Positions 10,844 to 23,082 of a DNA stretch of 64,000 nucleotides are shown piece by piece. The stretch's first letter is position 1. Each line of letters begins with the position of its first letter. Below the pieces are notes generated by a model, which had not been told where the DNA came from, did not search any database, and saw only the letters and a list, made by a program, of their open reading frames with translations. A program made the position numbers and the translations under genes. Source of the stretch: Cymodocea nodosa (lineage: Eukaryota > Streptophyta > Magnoliopsida > Alismatales > Cymodoceaceae). The stretch spans positions 4,340,001 to 4,404,000 of the forward strand of contig JAZBRI010000011.1 in the NCBI GenBank assembly GCA_036874045.1. Reading direction: 5' to 3'.

Positions 10844-12575
10844 TGTTTAGAATGAAAAAATACATAATATTAATGGTTAAATAATGGTTAATTGCATAAT
10901 ATTTAGCTTATCATATGAGAATTAATCCATTATGCTACAATTGCACAATTATATGCCTTAATTAAAGAATGTGCATAATTCCAGTAAATTAACATTAATG
11001 AAGTATATTTTTGAACTGTTGGTAAGTCATAGGTTTTTTTATTCCTAAATATCTAAAATGTTTGTTATTTTAGAGAGTGACATTTTATGTACAAGATAGT
11101 TGTATTCTGAACACTTAAAGAGCATTTTATTATTTCAAGGACATGCATTGTTACCTTAATACATGACTTAAGTAATTTTTCAGTAAGTTAGATGCTAACT
11201 ATCTGAAATGTGTCTAAGCATTGGATAGTTAGGTTTGCAAGTATCTGAAATACCCTTTTTCCATAAAAATTATTGAGGACATGTGTCGTGATCTGAAAAC
11301 CTGATTTAAGTGTGGTTTTATAGTATGAAGCATGATCTGTTTTATTTGCACATATTTATATCATGTACAGTGCATGGTAGCAACTTGTTGAGTTAGTATT
11401 CTTTTAGTTAAAAGATCACATGCCAACTCATTGAGTTACAAGTTTAAAGGTGTAAAAAGATCACGTGAGAACTCGTTAAGTTAGCATTATGCACGTGTTG
11501 AATTTAAATGTTTTATTATGTCACGTGAGTTGCACATGTTTAACTCATTAAGTTAGCATAACTATACGCGTTGAGTTAATTGAATATACACTAAAGTAAT
11601 GCATTGTGTTAGTGTTATAAGCTTATAAATTATTTCTTTATTTTATATGATATATTATTTTATGTTAAGTCCATTGAGTTAAGCTTTACTCAACGAGGGA
11701 AGTCTATTGAATTCCACTAACTCCATGGGCCAGTTATTTTCTAACATGCCACTATTAGTAGTTGTAGAAATAGGGAATTCAAAGGAAAGCCATGATTGCA
11801 CGTATCACATAGGAACTAACTCATGGAATGAAAAAGAAATCACCATCATTGATATGAATGATGGAAATTCAACCAAACATTTGGGTAGAAGTATTTACTA
11901 TTGAAAGAAATATAAAAGAAGAGGAGAAAAATTAAAAAAAGTGTATGTGAAGGTGGAGAACTATGCTAACTACAAGAAGTGTCAGAAATTCCCTGAAGCT
12001 CCACAACACCACCACAATCACCAACCATTGGAGTTCTGTGAGGATACTTTTCAGATGTCGGGTCGATTTTGAGCCAAACACGATGACTGAGAACCACATG
12101 TTGTAGGAAGTGATCATGTCGTAGGAAGGAAAGCCATTTTCACCAAACATCAACTCATATCTCAAGAGATCGTAAAGCTTCTAGCCTTGGTTTCGGGTTG
12201 ATGCCAATATACTAAAGAGGAGATCAACTTACAAGTCTCGGTTCGCGATTCTATAGGGAGAGGAGGCGTGATTGCAAGTGATTAAGTTTTCAATGGTGTA
12301 ATCGTGTTGCATGTAGTGATGGAAGTTTTTATTATTGATAGAGAATATATACATTTCACCTTTCCTTCATCTTCAAGAACATATCAAAACAAAAATACCA
12401 AAAAACTAATTATCTATGCTTATAGTAGTATTTATGTGTTGTATTGTATTGTGATTAATGTTATCATTGTCAGTATTATGAATGTTTTATGTTTAATTGA
12501 TTTAGAAAATAGAAAATAGTTTTATTGATTATTGAAATTGATTTATGCAGAATATTAAAAAATCTTAATGGTTAA
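10844..12575 (+). repeat. L-type gypsy LTR, plus orientation, 3' truncated
   Basis: Starts TGTTTAGAATG and follows the L LTR at 49459 for about 1.7 kb before stopping at the inverted copy that begins at 12576. It carries CACGTG sites, TAACTCAACG-type half-sites and a TATA box at 11911. The small ORFs inside it are not conserved between L copies. Confidence 0.8.
11911..11918 (+). promoter_or_regulatory. TATA box of L LTR
   Basis: TATAAAAG followed by AAGAGGAG. The same octamer in the same context occurs in every longer L copy, so it is the likely core promoter of this LTR family. Confidence 0.6.
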
Positions 12576-14559
12576 TGTTTAGGTTGGAAAACTTGTTGGA
12601 TTTGTTTTTATGCTTATATTAATAAATTCTTTTAGAAGTAAACAAACAACTTTTCACACAAATTAGATTTTAACTCTAATTTGTATTTTTAACTGCAAGT
12701 GCACAGTGTATATTGTATTTGTGTGCAAGTACAGGTCGATCTCACAAAGATTGAGTAAGAATTGTGTACTATTTTAATTTTTATGCTAGAGTTTGTATAT
12801 ATTCAATTAAGCACTTCATTGAGTTACTGTTAACTCAATAGACTTAGTTCGTGGAGTAACAACTAACTCAACAGACTAACCTCGTGGACTTAAGTTAAGT
12901 CCACGAGCCTACCTTTCTAGTTAAATACTATTATTTACAAGAGAATTTGGCCATCCATTAGGCAATTCCATAGAATGTAAATAATATTAATTAAACTTTT
13001 TAATGTTAGTTAATCTGAGATTTGTCATTAAGCAATACTAACATTCAAATATTTCAAACAGTAATCATTAAGATTTTTAAGTATCCTGACAAATCAATTT
13101 CAGTAAATAATAAAACTATTTTCTATTTTTTGGATCAAACAAACATAAAACATTCACATTACTAACAATAATAACATTAATCACGATACAAAACAAACAA
13201 TACAACACTTTAATACTAAATGTAAATACAGATAATTAGTTGTTTTTGGTATTTTTGTTTTGATATGTTCCTGAAGATGAGTGAAAGGTGAAATGTAAAA
13301 ATCTCTATCGATAGTAAAAACTTACGTCACTATATGTGATGCGATTACACTACTAAAAACTTAATCACTTACAATCTTGCCTCCTCTCCCTATAGAATTG
13401 TGAACCAAGACTTGTAACTTGATCTCCTCTTTAGTAAACTAGCATCAACCAAAAACTAAGGCTAGAAGCTTTACGATCTCCTAAGATATGAGTCAGTGCT
13501 TGGTGAAAACGACTTCCTTTCCTGTGACGCGATCACTCCTCACAGTGGTTATCACTCATCGTGTTTGGCTCGAAATCGACCCGACATCTAGAAAGTATCC
13601 TTACAGACCTCTCATGGTTGGTGATTTTGGTGGTGTTGTGGACCTTCAAGGAACTTCTAACGCTTCTTGCAGTTAGTGCGGTCCTCCACCTTATACTTTC
13701 TTCGTCTTTCTACTCTTCTTTTATATTTCTTTAAGTAGTAACTGTTTCTGCTTAAATGATTAGTTAGATTTCCTTCATTGATATGAACGATGGTGATTTC
13801 TTCTTCGTTCCACAAGTTAATTCCTACGTGATATGTGCAATCATGGTTTTCCTTCGAATTTCTTGTTTCTACAACTGCTACAATGGCATGTTAGAAAATA
13901 AATGGTCTGTGGAGTTAGTGTAACTCAACGGATTTACTTCGTTGATTTAACTAAAACAGACGTGTAGTAAAGAAATAACTTATAAGCTTATAACATTAAC
14001 ACAATGCGTTAACTTAGTGCATATTCACGTAACTTTACACGTATAGTTATGCTAATTGTTCGAGTTCAACATGTGCAGCTCACGTAACATAGTAAAATAT
14101 TTAAATTTGACACATGCATAGTTTTAACTTCATGAGTAAAAGTATATTTCAGATACTTACAAACCTTAACTATCCGATGGTTAAACACATTTTGGATAGT
14201 TACTAGATAACTTATTGAAAATTTACTTAAGTCATGCATTAAGGTTACAACACATGTCCAACATGAAATAATAAAGTATTTTTTTTAAACATTCACAACA
14301 TAACTGTCCGGTACATGAAATGTAACTCTTCGAAATAATAGACATTTTAGAGACTTAGGAATTAAAAAGCCTACAACTCACCAATAGTTCAAAAATATAC
14401 TTAATTAATGCTAATTCCCTGAAATTATGTAAATTCTTTCATTAAGGCATATAACAGTGCAATTATAACATAATGACTTAATTCTAATATAATAAGCTAA
14501 ATATAATGCAATTAACCATCATTTAACCCTTAATATTATGCACTTTTTCATTCTAAGCA
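12576..14559 (-). repeat. L-type LTR, minus orientation: 3' LTR of a minus-strand gypsy element
   Basis: Full length (1984 bp), from the CCAACCTAAACA end (plus-strand TGTTTAGGTTGG) to TGCTTAGAATG at 14559 on the minus strand. It is preceded on the minus strand by a purine tract and a gypsy 3' untranslated region, so it is a genuine 3' LTR. Inside are the three-palindrome cluster at about 12820-12905 and a TATA box at 13718-13725 (minus). The flanks 12571-12575 (GTTAA) and 14560-14564 do not match, as expected for a 3' LTR rather than a solo LTR. Confidence 0.82.
13718..13725 (-). promoter_or_regulatory. TATA box of L LTR (minus)
   Basis: TATAAAAG on the minus strand, in the same AAGAAATATAAAAGAAGAG context as at 11911 and 50277. 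Confidence 0.6.
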
Positions 14560-14574
14560 CTTCCTCCATACTTA
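14560..14574 (-). other. gypsy polypurine tract (minus strand)
   Basis: The minus strand reads TAAGTATGGAGGAAG directly before the LTR start TGCTTAGAATG. Just upstream is GGGACTAGCAAAAG, a sequence I recognise from the 3' ends of Tat/Athila-type plant gypsy elements, where the tract is a G-run. Confidence 0.7.
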
Positions 14575-15519
14575 ACTTTTGCTAGTCCCTTAGCAAACTA
14601 CTAAGATCTAACTAGTTAGTTTTTTTAAAATGATAGAACTATTTCTTTCTTCATACATCAGTAATCCTTATGAAAGTTTTCTTCATTTTGTATCTTTAGA
14701 ATACAAAGATTAGATTGATATAAAGATATTCTGTATAATTCAGTAATCTAATTTAACATTATTTTCTCCTCTCCAATTTGCAAATATATTTAAAACAAAC
14801 GTAAATTACATACAAAATATACTAGCATCACATTGGTGGTAGTTATATTATCAATTTTTTTTTTTCAAACATTTGTTATCTTGAATTTCCCAATATGATT
14901 TCTAGAATAAATTTCAACTACATACGAATCAAAGCACAATCCAACTCAATAGGATTAAAACAAGAAGAATAATAAATTGTATCTCAAATAAACAACTTCA
15001 AAAGTCTAATCTAGATTCATACTTTAGTAACCATAAATAACAGAAAATATACTCAATTCAAAAGATATTTGTATTTTCGCAAAACACTTTTATCTTTTTA
15101 GAACAATATATGCATATTTTTAGTTTAAAAGTTAATTTGAAAAGTTTAAATCATACAAGAGCTTTCTAATGTACCCATGTATCGAGTTTTCAATCAATAA
15201 TCCTAGATCTGATTAGGATCTTAGGTTGCTAGATTTAAAAAGTCATTTTTCAGGTCAATAATCCTTACATACCTATCTACTCAAGTACAAAAGGCTTGTG
15301 ATCAAACAAATCAATAAACTCTCAAAGTTTTTCTCTCTTTTTTTTTTCTTTTTTTCTTTTCAACATAGTATATATATGTATTTCATTAATACAGATGCAA
15401 TAAAACACAAATCTCATATAATCCTACTTCTATCATTTACTAAAAACATGAATCCATATCAATAAGCTCATACTTTTTCTATAGTTTAATAAGATTTACA
15501 CCTAAATCATTCTACAAGT
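14575..15519 (-). repeat. gypsy 3' untranslated region, minus orientation (first part)
   Basis: No ORF. The stretch from about 14960 to 15519 is the reverse complement of about 62685-63240. This ties the minus-strand element here to the F-box-carrying element at the right end of the window and therefore assigns the L LTR to that family. Between 14860 and 14870 there is a T-run. Confidence 0.75.
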
Positions 15520-15524
15520 TTAAT

Positions 15525-17642
15525 TATAACGCTTTTATGTGTTGTTAAATTAACGGAAAAAGTGCAAATTTTACATTTATAACCGCAAGCGCATGGTGCT
15601 CATTGTAATAAGCATGTGCAAGTACGGGTTGAATCCACAAGGAGTTTGTCTTAAATAAATTTTATTAAAATGATTATCCGATTAAATATCCACATTAAAC
15701 TAACTCATAATTAAACTCTAATTACTTAATATTAATATACAAAATTCGTAGCACAATTAAGGTTTATAAGATTACCCCAAAATCCAATTAATTCTTAAGT
15801 TATGATAAGGTATTTAAGAAATCAATGAGTATTAATCCTGAAATCACAGAATTTATGCTCGACTTTTAACTCCAATAGCTTCCAACTTGAATGTTTAAAA
15901 ATCCATAATAAATAACGGTTGGAAAGATCCTTGGAATATCTTTAAAATGGCAGTGATTTTGTGGATTAACTCAAATTAAAATGCTAGCAATATCTTATTT
16001 AAGAAAGGGCCGCAAACGGTTATGGAAACTTTCCAAAAACGTGTAAAAATCAAATCTTCATGAAATGCTACGAAATAAGCACGCCTTGAAAGTAGATCTG
16101 TTACACTAACAAGGAAAATTTATAGAACTGAATTCCAAAAAATACACGATGCAAGCATAGTATAGGCGTCGAGCTCAAAACTAGCACTCGATAGAGACTC
16201 AAAATCGCTGATACGTTTACAAAATAAAATCGAAAATCTTTGGAAAACATTCTAAAAAATTCTAAAAACTCATTATACTTACAAAATGAAACAAAAAATA
16301 GAATTTAGAGATGACGAACAAGTGGATACAATTCAAACAAAAACTACTAACAATCTAGCCATCTAAGAAACGGAAAACTGCCTTCACAATTCACATCATC
16401 ACATTCATTCACACTATACATATGATATGAACTCAATTCTTATATCAATTAACATCAAAACAATATATGATCTTTAATTTAGAACATTTGAAATAAAGAT
16501 TTATGCATAGAATTTCATTCTTCCACATACTCAAACTATACTCATACATATAAAATTGTAAAACATGAAAATTAGTATGAGGATCTCTCCTTTCCATCAT
16601 ACCTTTTAATCTTCCACGTTTCTTCAAGCAAGAACTCCCCAAAGTCTTTGAAATCGATGCTCCATAGGGCTGTCACCATTTGTAGCATGTCCAAGTGAAG
16701 CTTCTAGGGTTGCCTTGAAGAAGAATGGTGCACGTCCTCAAGATCTTGCCTCCAAGACCCACAACTTTGGCTTCCACGTCTAAGAATGGTGCTTCCGATG
16801 ACTCAACCCTGAAGATCCTAACCTTTTGCTCCACTCCAAATCAGTCACACAAGCCTCCCAATCCACCAAGATCAACGCCCAAGGAGATCCTAACGTATGG
16901 TCGTCTGAATTGAAGAGAAGGTGCCTTCTAGGAAGAGGGGAAGATGCTAGGGCTCACCATTCTTGAAGGGAGCTTGTTCAAGATCAAGGGGAAGATGGGA
17001 CTTTCTGGATGGAGATGTTGGAATGGCTGGAATTGCCGGTTGCAATTTGTTGGAAGAGGAGATAGCCTAGGATTGAGTGGTCAAACACTTTAAATACTCT
17101 AGGCTATTGTTGCTTGATCTCCAATAAGTTGCATCCAATGACCCACATTTTTTTCTTCTTTAATTCATCTTGATTTCATGATTTATTGACCTATAAAACT
17201 CAAAACCAAGTTGGATGCACATATACATTGAATATAAATCATATGATGCAAATATAGTATACATGCATGCATGAGTTGCCATATATGGAAAGTTGCCAAA
17301 TTAGGAATGTTTTGGTCCACAACTTTTTCACATATGCATACATGAATTACTTAAAGTTCTTTAGTTTAACATCATATTTAAGTGATTTGGCAATAATACA
17401 ATGTATATAAAGTCATATATTGAAGAATTATAAAAATCATGTCTAAAATAAGGGCTATTTACTAGGTGTTTAATTGATAAAGGATAAATTTGTACATTAT
17501 CAACTATTTAATCCCTAATTCATGCATATGTCTAAAAATATGATTTTCATGTAATCCTTTATAAGAACATATATAATGATGACTTATAATCCTTAATATG
17601 CATGAATTAACATATATAAAATGCATAAATTGATACTTTACA
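15525..17642 (-). repeat. solo LTR of another gypsy family, TTAAT target-site duplication
   Basis: A 2118-base insertion splits the gypsy 3' region between positions matching 62682 and its neighbour. It is flanked by TTAAT at 15520-15524 and 17643-17647. On the minus strand it begins TGTAAAGTATC and ends GCGTTATA, so the terminal CA has probably become TA. It contains the phrase CAAGTACGGGTTGAATCCAC near 15617, which resembles the L LTR phrase CAAGTACAGGTCGATC, and a GC-richer stretch at 16660-17060. A TATA-like TATTTAAA lies at 17089-17096 on the minus strand. No internal region is present. The short ORFs inside have no recognisable product. Confidence 0.72.
17089..17096 (-). promoter_or_regulatory. 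TATA-like element of solo LTR
   Basis: The minus strand reads GAGTATTTAAAGTG, a plausible core promoter for the LTR transcript. There is no other support. Confidence 0.35.
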
Positions 17643-17647
17643 TTAAT

Positions 17648-18312
17648 CAATCAAATTAAATGTATCCTTGATCATATGTATTTCATTTAATCCAAAAATC
17701 AACATTTCAACTCTTTTAGGATTTCAGATAATTTCCTGAGTTATAGTTAAGCATTTTGATTTCTTTTTTAAAATCATGAAACTATTAAACTCATAAAATT
17801 CAATAAAAGCATAAGATACTATATCCAGATTTGTATTAATAGTAAAATTATGTAGCATCTTATATAAGATTCTAAATATAACATTCAAGTATTTACAGTT
17901 CTTAAAATTTTTACAATTTCAATTATCAGATAGTTACAAGAAATTTTGGTTCATTATAGCAAATTCATAAAAAATTTTCAATTTCCATAGAAATTTGTAG
18001 CACAATCCTAATTCCTCTAATTAACAAGATTACTTGGATTTTAATCTAATTACCTCTCCCTCATACCTATATTTTGCATTGTACTCAATGTAAAAGATTT
18101 TATAGTAAATACAATAAATGTTAGCAAGCATGAATATTGTTTCGTTAACTTAGCACCTAACTCAACGAACTGATTTTGCATGTAAATTCAGGATAAGTAA
18201 TCAATTACATACATTGTTCTTTTGTATCTCCATTAACATCTTCTGATTTTTGATTCTGAAAAACTTTTCATTCACAACTAAAAGTAACATATATAACAAA
18301 ATAACAACTAAC
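17648..18312 (-). repeat. gypsy 3' untranslated region, minus orientation (second part)
   Basis: Reverse complement of about 62010-62680. It includes the eroded counterpart of the CATTGAGGACAATG phrase near 18080-18095 and a pyrimidine run TTACCTCTCCCTC at 18051. Cut at 18312 by the copia-A LTR. No coding potential. Confidence 0.78.
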
Positions 18313-19742
18313 TGTTAGGACCCTTGTATTTTGATAATGCAAAAACCTGTGTGAGGAAATAAATTGTATTCCACAAATTAGATAGTTCAACAGAAGAGTA
18401 GAAGATAGATAAGTCATTACAGACAGTTCAGTATATGTTGCAAGAGATAAATTGGTTTTCAAAAAGTTACCAGGCTTAAACATCCGAAAGAGATAAATTT
18501 TCGGTGAGTTATCAAACTTAAGTATCCGAAGAGTTAGTTTAAGGTAGCAAAAACTTAATTGGACAGCTAGAAGAATAACTATCCGAAACTATAAGGTCTT
18601 CGAAGAGTTTTTAAAGATAGTTGGCTGAATGATTGGAGAATTAGATAGTTAACTATCCGAAAAACAAGAGGTTTCGAAAGGTTACAAACTTAACTATCTA
18701 AAACTTAAGTCATTGAATTTCCCATGTGCAAAAATCCAGAACAGATGCTTAAAAGGACTTTTCGGAGAGTTAGAAAGTTAACTATCCGAAAAACTTGAGA
18801 TTTCAGAAGGTTACAAACTTAACTATTCGAAACTTAAGTCACTCTATTATGCACGTGTAGAAATGTGAAGAAAGCCTAAAGGAGGGTTCAGGAGGATACT
18901 ATAGCTAACTATCCGAAAGATGAAGAATTTCAGTGAGTTAATAGTTATAACCATCCAAACTTAAGTTACCTCACGTGCATGACTTAAATTCTCACGTGAC
19001 ATAGACAAAAGGACTTAAGTGGATTTTCGGTGAGTTACGAATGTTCTTCGAAGAGTTACACAGTTAGCCATCCGAAAATATAAGGGAATCAGAAGGCTAC
19101 TCACTGAATAATATACAGAACGGTAACTTACTATTTTTGGAACTGAATACATAGCAAGTATAGTAGAATACATCTGTTGGAAGTGAATATGTTTGTTATA
19201 CCTCTTGGTATAAATATGAGAAGTATGAGAAAGATTGAAATAACAAAAAATCATATACTATGAGCTACTCAAAAATTCTCAAATATACTCTCAAGTTTGC
19301 AAAATACTGAATACTCTTAAAGTTCACTACAGCATACAAAGCTCCCTGTGCTCAAACTCTATTTCAAAGCTCAAGTGTTGGTTCATGAGTTTTAACTTGA
19401 AAACTCTCTGTTGGTTAAGAGCTTGAACCTGAAAGCTCGAAGAAAGGTTGGTTGCTGAGCTTCAACTTGAAAGCTCAAGTGTTGGTTCTTGCTTTAACCT
19501 GAAAGCAAATGTTTGTAAGTATTTTCATACTTAGTGAAGTTCAAGTGAATCTTGGGGGTGGACTAGCTGAATTGGTGAACCACCTAAAAATTGTCCTGTG
19601 TTTCATTCTATTTACTGTTGTGCATCTAGTTAAATTATTTCAACTCACTGTTAAGTTGAATTAGTTGATTATCTTAAAAAGAAATAAAATTTATACATTT
19701 ACACCATTCACCCCCCCTTTGGTGAGCCTATCGATCCTAACA
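18313..19742 (+). repeat. 5' LTR of copia-A (1430 bp)
   Basis: Begins TGTTAGGACCC and ends CGATCCTAACA, two bases before the primer site. It is packed with TAACTATCCGAAA and TTCGGAGAGTTA half-sites, CTTAAGT and CACGTG. The 3' part carries the CATTCACCCCCCC pattern. Confidence 0.88.
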
Positions 19743-19744
19743 AT

Positions 19745-19756
19745 TGGTATCAGAGC
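19745..19756 (+). other. primer binding site, initiator Met-tRNA
   Basis: TGGTATCAGAGC, the intact copia consensus, directly downstream of the LTR. This is the only undegraded plus-strand copia primer site in the window. Confidence 0.93.
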
Positions 19757-19793
19757 CTGGTTAATCCATTGTAAGATTTAACCATCTAGATTT

Positions 19794-21086
19794 ATGGCTC
19801 AATTTGTTGAAGGGCAAAACATCCATAGACCTCCTCTATTCAATGGTTCGAATTATAATTATTGGAAGAATAGAATACAGTGTTTCCTTAGGAGTTCTGA
19901 TGTAAAACTCTAGACAATTGTTGTTCTTGGAACTACACTTCCAACCAGTAATGTTATGGATTGGTCTAAGGAGGATGAGAGAATCATCTAGTTGGATGCT
20001 CGAGGGCTGAATGCTATATACTGTGCACTAACTATTGAACAATATAACAAAGTTTCTGCATGTAAGTTTGCTCATGAAGCTTGGAAAATCCTTCAAGTTA
20101 CTCACGAAGGTACAAACCAGGTAAAGGACACAAAAATTAGCATTTTGTTAAGAAAACTAGAATTGTTTAAAATGAATGATAATGAAAACATCACTGAAAT
20201 GTTTTCAAGATTTACTAAGATCATTAACAGTCTTAAAGGCTTGGGAAAGGAATTCTCTTCACGTGAACAGGTACAAAAGAACCTGAGAAGTTTAACTGTC
20301 AAGTGGAAATAGAAATCCACCTCCATTCAAGATTCTAAGGATCTCAACAACTACATTGTTGAAGAACTATTGGGCAATCTACTGGCCCATGAGGTTCAAA
20401 TGAAGGACTGGAAGGAACATGAGGGATCTGTTGAAAAGAAAACTGAGAAGAAAAAGGAAATTGCATTTCCTTTAACAGAAGAAGCTCTAAGCTTAGATGA
20501 AGATGAGATTATGCTATTGGCAAGAAATTTCAGAAAATTCATGAAGAAAAGCAATAAGTCCAGCTCCTCCAAAAGAACAATCCCTACATGCTATAAATGC
20601 AAAAGGCAAGGGCACATACAAACCTTTTGTCCGTTACAAACAGAAGAGGATCAGACAGATAAGAAGAAGAGATGGAAGAACAAAAAGAAAATGGCTCTCA
20701 AAGCTACTTGGGATGATAATAGCTCCTCAAACAGTTCTTCAGACTCTAAAGGTGAAGCTGTGGCCAACGTGTGCTTTACAGCACAAGAGGTATGCTCCAC
20801 TTCTTATTGTTCAGAAAATGAGCATGATGAATTAGATGTTAATAGTCTTCTGTGTACTGTAGATAATCTATATGTTAAATGTAGAGAATATAAGAAAGAA
20901 ATTAAGAGGTTGAATATTTGTTTAGAAGATTCTTTTGTTGAATTAGAAATTGCTCTAGTTGAAAATAGAAATGTGAAAACTAACATGGATAAATATAGTT
21001 GTGATAACTATAGGTTAAAAGAAGAAAATAAAAATTTATTAACTACAATCTCTGATCTAAAAAGTACCATCTGTAAATTTATGTAA
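19794..21086 (+). pseudogene. copia-A gag
   Basis: Starts at ATG 19794 (MAQFVEGQNIHRPPLFNG) and runs in the standard order. First comes the N-terminal gag domain (GSNYNYWKNR). The central UBN2-like part has KFAHEAWKILQVTHEGT and TEMFSRFTKIINSLKGLG. Then comes an intact zinc knuckle CYKCKRQGHIQTFC (CX2CX4HX4C), and finally an acidic coiled-coil tail. Gag packages the element RNA into particles. Stops occur after DVKL (TAG), after ERII (TAG, 19989-19991) and after VKWK (TAG, 20310-20312), and the last segment ends at TAA 21084-21086. The second and third TAG codons are also present at the same sites in copia-D. The zinc knuckle is undamaged. Confidence 0.88.
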
Positions 21087-21107
21087 GGCTAAAAAGGACT
21101 AAATAAA

Positions 21108-22691
21108 ATGATAGGATCTCAACGACCTAATGGAAGTAAATTTGGTCTTGGGTATGCTACACCACAGGAAGTACCTTATTGTGGTGGCATGATTCGATCA
21201 TATAGAGATGGCACCATTGTTTTTGCTATCAGAAGAAGATCGGGTCATATGTGGCTGCCAAGAGGTAATAAATTTAATCTTTTAAGGACTAACTCTGCTG
21301 GACCCAAGAAGATTTGGATACCAAAAGCTTTAATTTCAGTATAAATTGCAGGATAACAAGGAGCTTCAAGCACGTACAACAAAATGGATTGTGGATGCTC
21401 AAAGCACATGATAGGTAAGAAAAGTTTTCTTGATTCAGTTAAAAACTTAAATTCAGGATTTGTTAAATTTGGGAATAATGAAAAAAGTAAAATTACTGCT
21501 ATAAGAAATATAACATCTGAAAAAGGTAGAATTGAAAATGTCTTGCATATTAATGGACTAAAACAAAATTTATTAAGTGTAGGACAATTATGTGATAAAG
21601 GTTATACTATCTCATTTACTACTGAAAATTTTTACATCATTAACCTTGCTGCAAATGAGATAAAATTTACTGGTGTTAGAAATTTCTCAATATATACACT
21701 AAACTTTCCATGTGAAAATTCTGTAAATAATTCCTATTTAGTAGCATCTAGTGAAAATGATTGGTTGTGGCATAAAAGACTTGGTCATGTTAGTATGAAG
21801 ACTCTTAGAAAGTTATCCAAAAATGATCTAGTCAAGGGACTGCCCAAACTCGAATTCAAGAAAGATAGGGTGTGCAGTGACTGTATGTTAGGCAAGCAGA
21901 AGAGAACTTCTCTTTATAGAAAAAATGAGATCACCACCAAAAATCCACTAGAACTCTTACATCTAGATCTTTTTGGCCCAACTCAAGTATCAAGTCTTGG
22001 GGGTCAAAAATATACCTTTGTTATTGTAGATGATTTCTTTAGATTAACTTGGGTAATATTTTTGACACATAAAAATGAGACATGTAATGAATTTAGAAAC
22101 TTTTGCATAAGAGTTCAAAATCAGAAGGAATTGACTATGAAGAAAATTAGAAGTGATCATGGAGGAGAATTTGAAAACTTTTGTAATTCATTTGGAATTC
22201 TACATGAATTCTCTTGCCCTAGAACTCCAGCTCAAAATGGAGTTGTGGAAAGGAAAAATAGAGCATTGCAAGAAATGGCTAGAACTATGTTGAATGCCTC
22301 TGATCTACCAAAATTTCTTTGGGTTAAAGTTGTAGGTATAGCTTGTCACATCTCCAACAGAACTCATATCAGATCTTTGTAGAATAAGATACCTTTTGAA
22401 CTTTGGTTTGACAAAACTCCAAATGTTGGATATTTTAAGACATTCAGATGCAAATGCTTTGTCTTAAACACCAAAGATGCTAATGACAAGTTTGACTCAA
22501 AGTCTGAACCTGCATACTTGTCAGATACTCATCTAAAAGCAAAGCTTACAGAGTGTACTTTGCTAAAGATAGAAGAGTAGAGGAAAGCATAAATGTTCAA
22601 TTTGATGAAGATTTGATTCAAAATTTTAGAAATTTGAAGATTAACAGTGAAAGTGAAAATGAATATTTGGAAAAAGAGTATGCCACTACTT
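21108..22691 (+). pseudogene. copia-A protease and integrase (pol N-terminal half)
   Basis: The protease region is broken. Compared with copia-D there is a 7-base loss exactly where the catalytic Asp-Ser-Gly should be, leaving CGCSKHMIG from 21384. The integrase zinc domain (WHKRLGHVS, CSDCMLGKQKR) is intact. The catalytic triad residues lie in DLFGP, RSDHGGEF and NGVVERKNR. The frame stops with TAG at 22380-22382 and continues degenerately (PFELWFDKTPNVGYFK) to about 22690, with a further frame change near 22530. The sequence then switches to an unrelated gypsy-linked ORF. Integrase inserts the DNA copy into the genome; this copy cannot be active without its protease and polymerase. Confidence 0.88.
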
Positions 22692-23082
22692 AACAGAATG
22701 AAGTACTTAAATGGAAAGGCACACATGGTGGCAACTATATTGGTAAAAACTGTTTATCAAAGACAAGGCCACATATGTAGTTGTTAACAGTATTCAAGTG
22801 AATTGGTACAAGGTATTCATCTCCAAGCTCAAAGTAGCAAAGAAGAGATTATTTTATGGAGATCTAATTCCACTACTGATGGTGAAAGGAATAGAATTTG
22901 CAAAATAGACATCAAAAAGGATAAGATCTAGAACCATTTTAGTGAAAGAATACAGAAATTATGTTTTTGCTATTGCTACTTCTATTGCTAGACCTTTTAG
23001 AGAATTTACAAGAGTTATGAATCATGTAAATCAATTAGAAAAGCTCTAGAAGGAAGTAGATGAATTAAGGAATAGGGATTAA
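22692..23082 (+). pseudogene. C-terminal fragment of the Athila-linked extra ORF
   Basis: Co-linear with 57590-58005, starting at AAGTACTTAAATGGAAAGG and ending at the same terminal stop. It is broken by a deletion and frame changes, and a stop TAG at 23047-23049 is shared with the other copy (57970-57972). The recognisable C-terminal end is KEVDELR. The upstream part of the ORF is missing because copia-A sequence is joined here. The function is unknown; see the fuller copy at 55754-58005. Confidence 0.78.

Larger units (their letters stand above)
18313..22691 (+). mobile_element. copia-A: Ty1-copia element, 5' LTR to integrase, 3' end lost
   Basis: LTR, primer site, gag and the protease-integrase part of pol are present in order. 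Reverse transcriptase, RNase H and the 3' LTR are missing because the sequence switches at 22691/22692 to an Athila-linked ORF. It belongs to the same family as copia-D (39914-47650), with closely similar gag and integrase proteins. The left flank is gypsy 3' region in minus orientation while the right flank is gypsy sequence in plus orientation. The locus is therefore a rearrangement, not a simple insertion. Confidence 0.85.

Noticed and set aside
10650..10850. Possible host gene fragment
   Set aside because: A 66-residue ORF without motifs, running into the start of an L LTR.
11707..13676. Short ORFs inside the L LTRs (also 28307-28597, 39327-39515 and 50209-50460)
   Set aside because: They recur because the LTR recurs, but length and frame are not conserved between L copies.
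12571..14564. L LTR 12576-14559 as a solo insertion
   Set aside because: Flanking pentamers do not match, and a purine tract plus gypsy 3' region adjoin it, so it is a 3' LTR.
15340..15365. Simple T/C run as a regulatory site
   Set aside because: Also present, reversed, in the 62 kb copy; simply part of the gypsy 3' region.
16725..16913. Pro/Ser-rich ORF in the solo LTR
   Set aside because: Lies in a GC-richer part of an LTR; no domain or start context and no second copy for comparison.
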